A stretch of 64,000 bases of DNA from a virus. A model generated the notes under the pieces. The model searched no databases, was not told the origin of the DNA, and saw only the letters and a list, made by a program, of their open reading frames with translations. The translations under genes were made by a program, and so were the position numbers. Below are positions 32,657 through 40,659 of this stretch, in pieces (within the stretch, counting starts at the first letter, position 1; every line of letters begins with the position of its first letter). Location of the stretch: IMG/VR virus record IMGVR_UViG_3300042197_000820, positions 1 to 64,000 of that record; one strand, 5' to 3'.

Positions 32657-32867
32657 AGCGTTTACGGGATTTGTTTTTTGCCTTTTCGTATTTTTCGTTT
32701 TCTAGCTGAAACTGTTTAGCTACTCTTTTCAAGAACCAGCGTCGGATACCGATAGGAATATTGTAGCTTTCAAAAATAGAAAATCCAGAATAATATTTCA
32801 GTTGGAACATTTCTTCATAGACACCCTCAATATACTTAGGAGTCAGGCCAAAAAAACTTTGTTCCAA
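32655..32867 (-). CDS. Small baseplate-assembly-like protein, 70 aa, TTG start
   Basis: I place the start at TTG 32867, reading MEQSFFGLTPKYIEGVYEEM, because GGAGG lies six bases before it; the open frame extends further upstream but that part only shadows the overlapping gene. The pattern Y-x-E-x-x-x-L-x-Y-Y-S-G-F, then a PIGIRRWFLKRV stretch and a basic tail, resembles small proteins next to gp26 in T4-type phages (gp51 position). It overlaps the gp26-like gene by 32 bases, implying coupling. Confidence 0.6.
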   Translation of the reverse strand: MEQSFFGLTPKYIEGVYEEMFQLKYYSGFSIFESYNIPIGIRRWFLKRVAKQFQLENEKYEKAKNKSRKR

Positions 32868-33672
32868 TCGGTACCTCCACGACCGACTTAGTATCACATG
32901 TATCACAGTTAAGATCAAACTTGAGATCTGTCTTGGGGGTAATCTTTCTGATAGCGTTACGGAGGAAACGGGAGTCAAACGCTGGCATGTTAACAGCAAA
33001 AGCATTTAATCTAGCCAAATCACTGTCTCCGTCTACTGACACTAAAACGGACTTTAGTTGATCAGTTATAGCAGAAGTCACAAGGGAGTTTTTGTTCTTA
33101 TCCCCAGCAAGAAGATTTTCGTCATAACCCATCAAGAGCCTGAACTCTATTACTTTACCACTCTTTGGTAACGTAACAATACAGGTTCCTCTTTCGCTGA
33201 TCTGTAGTCCTTCGACACTTTCACCAGCGTCATATTCAAACGTACTAAGATCATGTACAATCTTATGGCGTTGTCCACATGTTGGACACACTACGTTTGC
33301 TTCGTAGTCGGAACCATATGCTGTGTTTCTAGCTGAGATAAGAATGGCGTTCCTATCGCAGATAAGAAGTGAGGAAGGATCGATTTGTTTATCCATTATT
33401 AAACTTTGAATCAATCTATCTAAAACAATACCTTTCTTAATCAACTGTTCTGACGTAAGGATATCTTCTTCCTTCGCTGTCATGAACTTGATCTCGATTG
33501 TTTCTTTTCTGTATAATGGGTGATTCGGGGGATAAAACAAGCCACCCGAAGGTAAATCCACAAACTCTGTTGGAATGGAAATAGTAATATGAGTTTGAGG
33601 CATAGCCGCAACCGGCTCGACACTAAAAGCAGGCTGCTGTGGAGCGAGCCTGCTTTGATTATTTCTAGACAC
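32836..33672 (-). CDS. gp26-like baseplate hub protein
   Basis: Matches the T4 gp26 baseplate family: FVDLPSGGLFYPP, IKFMTAKEEDILTSEQLIKKG, LDRLIQSLI, LICDRNAILISARNTAYG, followed by a CPTCG zinc-like pair and a second C-x2-C near the C-terminus. It has 278 aa versus 208 in T4, the extra being an N-terminal Pro/Gln-rich tail and the C-terminal part. A variant late motif and GAGAGG precede the gene; the start may be the GTG at 33672. Confidence 0.8.
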   Translation of the reverse strand: MSRNNQSRLAPQQPAFSVEPVAAMPQTHITISIPTEFVDLPSGGLFYPPNHPLYRKETIEIKFMTAKEEDILTSEQLIKKGIVLDRLIQSLIMDKQIDPSSLLICDRNAILISARNTAYGSDYEANVVCPTCGQRHKIVHDLSTFEYDAGESVEGLQISERGTCIVTLPKSGKVIEFRLLMGYDENLLAGDKNKNSLVTSAITDQLKSVLVSVDGDSDLARLNAFAVNMPAFDSRFLRNAIRKITPKTDLKFDLNCDTCDTKSVVEVPIGTKFFWPDS

Positions 33673-33685
33673 TTTAACCTCTCAA

Positions 33686-33694
33686 AAAAATAGT
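33686..33694 (-). promoter_or_regulatory. Variant late-type motif ACTATTTTT
   Basis: Coding sense AAACTATTTTTTTGAGAGG, 13 bases before the gp26-like start. Its last positions deviate from the common form. Confidence 0.35.
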
Positions 33695-34285
33695 TTAGCC
33701 TTGTGTATCGAAGAATCTTTGTTGTGAAGCAACTCCACCGGGGACGCTGCTTACATCTACTTGAGAACCTAGTGGGACATAACATGTAGCCCAATCATAT
33801 CTAAAGGTGAGACTGATGGTTGATAGATCTTCATTGTCGTAAGATAGTTCTCCGAGATCAACATTTGTAATAAATGCATTTCTCAAAGTCCATTCTTCCA
33901 AAACGTCTTGATCACCTTCAGATCCGATTTGTTTAATGACAACACCTTTCAGAGAACCAACTGCTCTTGACTTAGACATTGTGGAGAGATCGGTTACATC
34001 TTTTGGTGGATGATAACCGGCATTTTGGATAATGGCCATTGTATTAGCAACTGCATCTGGTTCAACTGGATCTACCAAAGTAACATCAACGGTTTGCCAT
34101 TCAACCTTACCGGGGTAGTAGAAAGTATGGTTTAAAAACATATGCGAAGTTTCAGCGATACTAAACTTTGGTTTAGTTACTGTCTTTGCATACCAAGTAG
34201 CAGCGGCTGGATAAGCCAGCAACTGTACAGTAAACCTATAGTTTCTTTTCGGATCTCTAAGCGTAGCGTCTGTCCAAAATGCCAT
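33695..34285 (-). CDS. Tail tube protein (gp19-like)
   Basis: A 196-aa protein whose N-terminus MAFWTDATLRDPKRNYRF is typical of T4-type tube proteins, followed by WYAKTVTKPKFSIAE and a beta-rich body ending in a YDWATCY segment. It polymerises inside the sheath to form the DNA channel. It directly follows the sheath gene, as gp18-gp19 do in T4. Confidence 0.92.
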   Translation of the reverse strand: MAFWTDATLRDPKRNYRFTVQLLAYPAAATWYAKTVTKPKFSIAETSHMFLNHTFYYPGKVEWQTVDVTLVDPVEPDAVANTMAIIQNAGYHPPKDVTDLSTMSKSRAVGSLKGVVIKQIGSEGDQDVLEEWTLRNAFITNVDLGELSYDNEDLSTISLTFRYDWATCYVPLGSQVDVSSVPGGVASQQRFFDTQG

Positions 34286-34307
34286 TGTTGTTTTCTCCTG
34301 TTATATA

Positions 34308-34316
34308 GTAAATAGT
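34308..34316 (-). promoter_or_regulatory. ACTATTTAC motif, putative late promoter of the tube gene
   Basis: Coding sense ATACTATTTACTATATAAC, 23 bases upstream of the tube start. Separate transcription of the highly expressed tube gene makes sense. Confidence 0.5.
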
Positions 34317-34329
34317 ATTACTTTATTTT

Positions 34330-37248
34330 TTAGTCTTCGAAAGAAGCACCGGTTCTGGAGATAACGAAGTCAACTGCGATGAACTCGATAGCTCTTGCTG
34401 GCTTTAGAAGAATCTTGGCGTATAGTACGTTGCGATCTACTAGATCTGGAGTAGTGGTAGTCTCGTCTAGAATCAACCTGTACTCTGTCAAACCTAGTCT
34501 TGCTTGTACTGAAGCCAAGAATGGCTCTACTGAAGCTTTGAAACGGTTCCAAGTAACTGTCACGTTTTGATCGAATAGAACGCTAGTAGCGAATCTTGAG
34601 ACTTGCTTCTTAATGTAGATCATCAATCTACGAACGTTAATACGATCAAGGGCTGAAGGTGTAACTTGTAGGGTTTTCTGACCGAATACAACGATACCCT
34701 CTGATGGGAATGAAGCAATCGGGTTAATATTAGCTTGGTATAAATCATCACGTTGCTTGGAGGTCAATTTTTCAGCGACGTTGACGACAGGCAAACCACC
34801 AGCACCAGCAGTTAAACCTCCGCGATTGAAGCCTGCTGGGGCAAACCAGACTTCGCTAGCCCTTTCAGAAGAAGCCATTGTGCCAAGTGTTATAACGGAT
34901 GGTGGTACCCAAACCAAGGCACCGTTAATGCTATCGCGGATTTGAACCCAAGGATAGTAAGTACATGCGTAAGAACTATTGATCTTGCGATTGTTCAATC
35001 TTGTAATGGCTGTAGTGGTGCTTCCTAGACGATCTTTGTAGGATTGAGTAGATTCTGTACTTGCTAGGTAACCATCGCGTATATCGATGATTGCCATTGC
35101 ATCGCCCCTTGCCTCACAAGTGTCGATAATCTTTCTTGTTAGGTTCTCGTCACGAACACCGGGAGCTACAATCATATTTGTCTCTAGCAACTCTGGATTA
35201 CCAGCCATGTTGATTGCAACTTCTAGAGTATTAACTTCGTAACTATTGAGCTTAGTATTACCATCCAAACGATTGAACTGGAATGGTTCGGCTTCTTGGA
35301 TATTTAGACCATCAAATCCGCCTTGGAAAACAGTAGTGAACTTGTTAAACCCAACGGCAAGAATCGATTGAGATCCACCATAGCCACCGCTTGTAGCTGT
35401 TCTAGAAGTTCCGGTTTTACGAGAACCGGAAGCATAGAAAGCAGCAGTACTGTTGCTTGGTAGGATTACGTCATCGAGACTGAATACCCATTGGTAAGTA
35501 AATGGACCAGCAGTGTCTAGCCCCTCAAGACCAACGTTTTGTGCGCTATCAGTACTGTACAGTCTTAGAGTATCTGGGATACTTTGATCAAATCTATTTG
35601 ATGTGGTATCCACTGCGGTACGAACACCAAAGTAAGCCCTAGTGGTATCCACTATATTACCCTCAGATGCGCTAATCTTCTGGGTAGTGCTTGGGAAGGC
35701 TATTGAACATGTGAAGTTAGTATTTGTACTTACATCCACTATTGCATCGGACTTATCAACCTTTGCATATGAACCAAAACCAATGTAGGTATTGAAAGAT
35801 GTAGAACCGCTGCTAATGTTGGTAGCATCTTTTGGTTTGATTGGGCCAAATACACCGAACGGAACAGAAGCTGGATTTACCAAGCCAGCCTCGACTGATG
35901 GATTAACCTCAACCCTTATGTAACGTGATACGTTGTTATACTGTCCGTATTCTTTGATTGAGTTTTGGGCATAATCAAACTTTCTTGTCTTATCTCCGAT
36001 TCTAACTCCAATATAATCAGGAGAGTTTGGATTAAGATTTAGATTATCAAACCTTTCTAGAACTACTGGAGAACTGTCGTTATCATTGATAGATCTTACT
36101 ACAACACTGAACTTGGCGTATGGTTCGGCATCTTGATTTGAACTTACAACAATATTGTCAATAGAAATCTTGATATTCTTCTGTGTCCACTCGCCAGCAT
36201 CTAGACCGTGGAAACGGAATAGCTTTGGCATATTGTTATATGAGAAGGAAGCTGTATCGTTGCTGAAATCTTGCGAGAAGAACCAGCCAGTTCTACCATC
36301 AATAACATTAGAGTTTGAGTATAGGTTATTATTCTCAGTAAACTTCATATATCCGTAGTTTATATTATTACTCAAAGTACCGCTAGCAACTGGTGCCAAC
36401 CAAGCTACGACAGAAGTAAAAGATCCTGTTAGTCTGTTAGCGACTTCTGTTTCGTATGATTCACCAAGCCAGTAAACATTTTCATTCTTTGTTAATGAGT
36501 TAGAGGCTACAACGCCATCGTTTGTTAGAACGGGGTTTGTGTTTAAAACATTACGAATAAACTGTGAAGAATCACGATTGAAGTTAAACTTTAGTTTCTT
36601 TTCGTTTGTTGGGGCTGATTTGGTACCACCGAATACAGAAACAACAAACTCTGTTGAAGAATCGGTACCTGCAAACTGTAGGACTCGATTAGTACCAGAA
36701 TCGGTTGTAGTAGGTGCAACGCTTACAGTCCCGCTTAGTGCGACCGCGCCAGCAACGAGATACAACACAGCGGCTAGAGTACCAGTTAAGTGATTTCCGC
36801 TTGATTGAGAAGCAGCGATAAACAAGCCATAAGCACCACCATTGGTAGCATATGCTTGTGCCGTTGGATCGCCACTTGAGTATTGGTTAGTAGTCCAGCC
36901 TGCTAAACCGGTTGAAGTTGCTTCAGGATGTGGAACACCCAATAGACGGATATAGTTAACTGGACCTACACCAGCATTTAGGTATGCTTGTGCAGCGTAT
37001 GAACCATAGGTAGGGCCAGCATAATCGGAAGATCTATACTCAGAGTTAGAACCTCCCGGTTTTGGACTACCGAAAAGATCAACGAAATCAGAAAAAGATT
37101 GTACATTGATAGGAGATAAGGCACGACCCTTAGCAGAACGACCGATAATAGTTGGGCCGATTGCTCCCGGTGGTTGTGGAATCTGCGAGTTATCGATTTC
37201 ATTTAGAAAGATACCCGGCGAAATAAACTTAAAACTACTAGCTGGCAT
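34330..37248 (-). CDS. Tail sheath protein (gp18-like)
   Basis: A 972-aa contractile sheath subunit. The N-terminus SPGIFLNEIDNSQIPQPPGAIG and the C-terminal block (INVRRLMIYIKKQVSRF, then FEPNDxxTW-like NVTVTWNRFKASVEPFL and AIEFIAVDFVIS) are family hallmarks. It is longer than T4 gp18 (659 aa); the extra is in the centre (about 150-620), probably surface-exposed beta domains. The product must match the tube in copy number and has its own late-type motif. Confidence 0.93.
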   Translation of the reverse strand: MPASSFKFISPGIFLNEIDNSQIPQPPGAIGPTIIGRSAKGRALSPINVQSFSDFVDLFGSPKPGGSNSEYRSSDYAGPTYGSYAAQAYLNAGVGPVNYIRLLGVPHPEATSTGLAGWTTNQYSSGDPTAQAYATNGGAYGLFIAASQSSGNHLTGTLAAVLYLVAGAVALSGTVSVAPTTTDSGTNRVLQFAGTDSSTEFVVSVFGGTKSAPTNEKKLKFNFNRDSSQFIRNVLNTNPVLTNDGVVASNSLTKNENVYWLGESYETEVANRLTGSFTSVVAWLAPVASGTLSNNINYGYMKFTENNNLYSNSNVIDGRTGWFFSQDFSNDTASFSYNNMPKLFRFHGLDAGEWTQKNIKISIDNIVVSSNQDAEPYAKFSVVVRSINDNDSSPVVLERFDNLNLNPNSPDYIGVRIGDKTRKFDYAQNSIKEYGQYNNVSRYIRVEVNPSVEAGLVNPASVPFGVFGPIKPKDATNISSGSTSFNTYIGFGSYAKVDKSDAIVDVSTNTNFTCSIAFPSTTQKISASEGNIVDTTRAYFGVRTAVDTTSNRFDQSIPDTLRLYSTDSAQNVGLEGLDTAGPFTYQWVFSLDDVILPSNSTAAFYASGSRKTGTSRTATSGGYGGSQSILAVGFNKFTTVFQGGFDGLNIQEAEPFQFNRLDGNTKLNSYEVNTLEVAINMAGNPELLETNMIVAPGVRDENLTRKIIDTCEARGDAMAIIDIRDGYLASTESTQSYKDRLGSTTTAITRLNNRKINSSYACTYYPWVQIRDSINGALVWVPPSVITLGTMASSERASEVWFAPAGFNRGGLTAGAGGLPVVNVAEKLTSKQRDDLYQANINPIASFPSEGIVVFGQKTLQVTPSALDRINVRRLMIYIKKQVSRFATSVLFDQNVTVTWNRFKASVEPFLASVQARLGLTEYRLILDETTTTPDLVDRNVLYAKILLKPARAIEFIAVDFVISRTGASFED

Positions 37249-37275
37249 AGATTTCTCCTCTATAAGACTTCATAA

Positions 37276-37284
37276 ATAAATAGT
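37276..37284 (-). promoter_or_regulatory. ACTATTTAT motif, putative late promoter of the sheath gene
   Basis: Coding sense CTAACTATTTATTTATG, 28 bases upstream of the sheath start at 37248. Confidence 0.55.
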
Positions 37285-37302
37285 TAGTTTCTACCTCAAA
37301 CG

Positions 37303-38235
37303 TCAGCGACGGTAGAAAGAAGTTGACCTGTAGTTTGGTCTCTCGTCTAGAACTACTTGCTCTTTACCAAACTTGAACTCTACTGCGTTCTCTCTGACTG
37401 CTATCTTTGGTCGATTAGCATTTGTTGATTCACCCAATAAATATCCCAATACTTTAATATCTATTGATGTTTTATAAATACGTTCCTCATCCTGAAACGA
37501 AGCAACGTTGAAGTCCTGCGAAAAGTCACCCTGTATAAAGCACTCAAACTTGTGGCCTTCATGTTTTATGAAGAAAGAGTTTATTTGTCCCGTTCTTACA
37601 AAGAATGGTGTTACAAGCTCATTGATCTGTTGTTGATATTCGGTTCTTATTGTAATCTTGTACATTGCTTCTACATAAGTTGGTATCGGCATTGAAAGTG
37701 TTTCATAAACTACCTTATTACTAACTCCCGGATACGTTTCTTGACCGGGACCAATACCAGAAGTTAATGTAGCTTGAGTTCTACGTTTATCTGCATTTGT
37801 AAAGTTGCCTGTTTTTACTTGATTAATGCGGCGAGCTACCGGAATAGCTCCTCCCTTTTCATCGTTTATATTTGGTATATGTGCCCAAGCGACTCCCTTA
37901 AAAGATGAATCTTTTCTCATTGAAGAACGCTCTAGTGTCATCATAGGAAATATTAGGACATCATTACCATCTCTAAGATTTCTATTGTTTTTTATTTGGA
38001 ATGCTCTCTCACTAGCTACCCAAATAATAGGAACTTTTGTGAAACCTTTATTGGTATTTGCGTGGAGGTTTAAAGTTTCATCTAAATACCTATATATTGC
38101 TGTGTCAATAGTTTCAATAGTAGACGGCATTAAAGTTACTTCTCTAAGAATCTTATCAGCATTCTCTATGCCAGTAAAGTCGTATTTGTCTGTTGATAGA
38201 GGCTCAGGCGGGGATTGTGATTTTTTAGGTGGCAT
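37303..38235 (-). CDS. Probable tail terminator/sheath stabiliser (gp15-like)
   Basis: A 310-aa protein immediately before the sheath gene. Its second half (IPTYVEAMYKITIRTEYQQQINELVTPFF..., IKVLGYLLGE near 262) follows the plan of T4-type gp15: a duplex of beta strands with Y-x-I-T-I/R-T and a final GYL strand. gp15 caps the tail and joins it to the neck. Assignment is by pattern and position, and it overlaps the neck gene upstream by 11 bases. Confidence 0.55.
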   Translation of the reverse strand: MPPKKSQSPPEPLSTDKYDFTGIENADKILREVTLMPSTIETIDTAIYRYLDETLNLHANTNKGFTKVPIIWVASERAFQIKNNRNLRDGNDVLIFPMMTLERSSMRKDSSFKGVAWAHIPNINDEKGGAIPVARRINQVKTGNFTNADKRRTQATLTSGIGPGQETYPGVSNKVVYETLSMPIPTYVEAMYKITIRTEYQQQINELVTPFFVRTGQINSFFIKHEGHKFECFIQGDFSQDFNVASFQDEERIYKTSIDIKVLGYLLGESTNANRPKIAVRENAVEFKFGKEQVVLDERPNYRSTSFYRR

Positions 38236-38716
38236 CGAATAGACCTCTTCTGGATACCTTACAGGTGGCTGCTACTTCTAGTGATTCGCCTACTTGACCG
38301 AACAACTGCTTAGGTTCTTGCAAAGTTAAGATTTCATAATATAAACCGTCGTACTTTACAAAATCTCCTTCGCGGACAAATATGTTTTGATCTTCTTGGA
38401 TTCTACGCTGATGGAAGTGTACAACAATCTCAGCAGCTTTATCCAGACCAAAGCCTTCTGTCTGGACTGTACCATATGTTGACCATTCCACCAAAGCATA
38501 GATCCTAACAGGTGGCAAGAAGTTCTTTACAATAGCTTCCCCGTATAAAGGATGATAGTTAGTGGTTTTGATATCAATGGCATAATAAAAAATCTCCTGT
38601 CCAATGACTCTTTCCAGAAGTTCGTCATTGACTTGTTTAACGAGATTCTTTTCCTTTTGTCCTAGGAACAAAGGAGGTGGTGCGTATTCTGGTTCAACCC
38701 ATTTATTCTGAGCCAT
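38225..38716 (-). CDS. Neck/head-completion protein (gp14-like)
   Basis: A 163-aa protein between the gp13-like and gp15-like genes. The pattern LLERVIGQEIFYYAIDIKTT, then YGEAIVKNF and a REGDFVKYDGLYYEI beta pair, is typical of connectors that join the portal-vertex neck to the tail. It is probably the gp14 equivalent by synteny, with moderate sequence support. Confidence 0.55.
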   Translation of the reverse strand: MAQNKWVEPEYAPPPLFLGQKEKNLVKQVNDELLERVIGQEIFYYAIDIKTTNYHPLYGEAIVKNFLPPVRIYALVEWSTYGTVQTEGFGLDKAAEIVVHFHQRRIQEDQNIFVREGDFVKYDGLYYEILTLQEPKQLFGQVGESLEVAATCKVSRRGLFDAT

Positions 38717-38719
38717 TTA

Positions 38720-40054
38720 TCACCCTTGGTAAATAAGAAGAGGAATCTTCTCTTGTACTTTCGTAACGCTATCCATGAGTGTTGCATTTGTCTCTGCAAG
38801 TTTCGTATAGGTAAGTTCGTCCAGTGTAGTCTTAAGTTCTTCTTTCAACTTTTCTTGTTCTTCTCTAGCCGAAGAGATAAGCTCAGAACCATTCAACTGA
38901 ACCGAGTCGCCGGGAATAGGAATAGCACCAAACTTAGATCTAATAAGACCAAGTGTTTCTTTTACCAATGCCAAAGCATAACGACGAATCCATTGCTTAC
39001 CGATAGCGTTAATACTAGAGTACGGGATGTTATCAAATGGCAATGTATTCATATTAGAAATGCCTTGTTCTGATCCTTTCTGAGAACCACTAACCGGCAT
39101 CCAAGGATCGGTTCCGTCATCAAAGCTAAACTCAAACCACATGTAGTTAATAATGCCTGTTTCTGGTGTTGGGAAAACCCGAAGCTTATTATTAAATATC
39201 TCATAGGAATAGTGAGACAGTCTAGTATAAATATGGTCTTCGTAAGCCATAGCTTGTAGCTTATTCTGCCATGCCGGAATAATTTCAAACGTTGTATCAT
39301 CTGCAAACTGACCATAGTAGTTTAGATTACCAACCACGTTTAGACCGCCATAGTAGCCATAAAAACGCCATACAGCGGCTGGCGATTTGTAGTAAACACG
39401 ACGAATAGTTATACGGCTGCTAGAAGCACTAGCATAGGAAGCCGAGTAAGTTACTGGATTGCCTGTGGCTGGTTCTCTATTGTTTATAACGTTATTCGCT
39501 ATTATCTGTTGTAGATCATAATCTTGGACACTAGTAGTAAGAGCAAAAGAAGCATTATAATGAGGTGTGGTACCTCCTGCGACACCAGCCTCATTAGCTA
39601 ACCCAATAGCCACCTGTCGAGCATAGCCCACTTCAAAACGTGGATAGCGAAGGTTTATATTAGCGTTAGACAGCGAGGACTCTAAAAGATTTCCATCTTC
39701 ATCGAAGGAACCGGTTGTTTTACCAAGTAGACTTGGGAGTGCATTCTTTGATTGATGGAGATTCATAATATATGAATATTCCAGAGTTGCTTCCTCATAA
39801 GCAGCGTATACGTTACCGGGAGTGATTTCTAGATCCAGTACATCACCACCTAGTTTCTTATACACAAACGATACTTGGTCAGAAGCACCTGAAATGAAGT
39901 TAGCATCATAGCGCGGAGAAACGGGATCTACATAGATTCCAAATGGGTATAGAGCAACATTACCAGCACCATTGCCAGTAGTTATCGTAGAACCGGTCGA
40001 GGTCAGAATAGAAACATTAGTTCTGCTCGGCGGCGAATATGAGGGATATGCCAT
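38720..40054 (-). CDS. Neck protein (gp13-like)
   Basis: A 444-aa protein. The C-terminal block IGKQWIRRYALALVKETLG, IRSKFGAIPIPGDSVQLNG, then a Glu/Lys coiled coil, resembles T4-type neck protein gp13. The N-terminal 250 residues are larger than in T4 and Tyr/Ser/Asn-rich. It starts the neck-tail transcription block after a strong terminator. Confidence 0.7.
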   Translation of the reverse strand: MAYPSYSPPSRTNVSILTSTGSTITTGNGAGNVALYPFGIYVDPVSPRYDANFISGASDQVSFVYKKLGGDVLDLEITPGNVYAAYEEATLEYSYIMNLHQSKNALPSLLGKTTGSFDEDGNLLESSLSNANINLRYPRFEVGYARQVAIGLANEAGVAGGTTPHYNASFALTTSVQDYDLQQIIANNVINNREPATGNPVTYSASYASASSSRITIRRVYYKSPAAVWRFYGYYGGLNVVGNLNYYGQFADDTTFEIIPAWQNKLQAMAYEDHIYTRLSHYSYEIFNNKLRVFPTPETGIINYMWFEFSFDDGTDPWMPVSGSQKGSEQGISNMNTLPFDNIPYSSINAIGKQWIRRYALALVKETLGLIRSKFGAIPIPGDSVQLNGSELISSAREEQEKLKEELKTTLDELTYTKLAETNATLMDSVTKVQEKIPLLIYQG

Positions 40055-40093
40055 TTGTGAACCTCCGCTTCAGTAAGTAGTTTAAGAACAAAT

Positions 40094-40122
40094 AAAAAAG
40101 CCGATCCATAAGGACCGGCTTT
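40094..40122 (-). terminator. Rho-independent terminator
   Basis: In the coding sense AAGCCGGTCC pairs with GGATCGGCTT (one G-U) around TTAT and is followed by a run of T. It lies between the decoration-like gene and the gp13-like gene. Confidence 0.8.
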
Positions 40123-40140
40123 AGGAAGAGCAAGTTTAAG

Positions 40141-40554
40141 TTATGCTGGAAAGTTGTTAAACGAAGCTGAACTCGCCATAAGTAGAAGATTCGATTGAGT
40201 TGAACCATCTGCTATCGGTGCAGAATCAAATTTATATGCAACAACCGAAGTATTAGCTACCATGACTGTGGTGCTTGCTGTGGCAAAATTTGTAACCATA
40301 AACTTTCCAGCAGTAGCATTGATTCTTAAGAGTTGTTCAGTAGCATTGACTATATCTATTCTTTGTCCGTTTTTCATTCCGGTGATATCTAGAGAACCAG
40401 TTCCAGTTCCGTTTCCGGCATAAATAACAACACCACAATCTGGATTTATTGTAAATGCTCCTCCATTTGTTACAACTGTTGCGGTTGGGCTGTATAGAGT
40501 GATTGCCATATCCTGTGGAAGCGTGCTTCTGTTATATTGATTTCTTTTTGCCAC
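40141..40554 (-). CDS. Small beta-rich virion protein, possible head decoration (137 aa)
   Basis: Thr/Ala/Val/Ser-rich with almost no predicted helix (YSPTATVVTNGGAFTINPD, GTGTGSLDITG). Start is GTG at 40554 with GGAGG seven bases upstream; MAITLYS sixteen codons in is an alternative. It sits just after the capsid gene, has its own late-type motif and is bounded by two terminators, the arrangement expected of an abundant decoration protein. Family not recognised. Confidence 0.6.
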   Translation of the reverse strand: MAKRNQYNRSTLPQDMAITLYSPTATVVTNGGAFTINPDCGVVIYAGNGTGTGSLDITGMKNGQRIDIVNATEQLLRINATAGKFMVTNFATASTTVMVANTSVVAYKFDSAPIADGSTQSNLLLMASSASFNNFPA

Positions 40555-40579
40555 TGCTTGTCCTCCTATGTAGACATAT

Positions 40580-40588
40580 ATAAGTAGT
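40580..40588 (-). promoter_or_regulatory. ACTACTTAT motif, putative late promoter
   Basis: Coding sense ATACTACTTATATATG, 26 bases before the decoration-like gene and directly after the capsid-gene terminator. Confidence 0.5.
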
Positions 40589-40593
40589 ATACT

Positions 40594-40631
40594 AAAAAAG
40601 GAAAAGGCCCCGATTCTTTCGAACCGAGGCC
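40594..40631 (-). terminator. Rho-independent terminator after the capsid gene
   Basis: In the coding-sense RNA GGCCUCGGUUC pairs with GAAUCGGGGCC (two G-U) closed by a GAAA tetraloop, followed by UUUUCCUUUUUU. A strong terminator suited to a very abundant transcript. Confidence 0.85.
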
Positions 40632-40659
40632 AGAGATTAGCTATAAGCTAAGAACTCTA

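Noticed and set aside
32868-33005. Longer version of the small baseplate gene starting near 33005
   Set aside because: The extra 46 residues only shadow the gp26-like gene, while a strong GGAGG site precedes the TTG at 32867.
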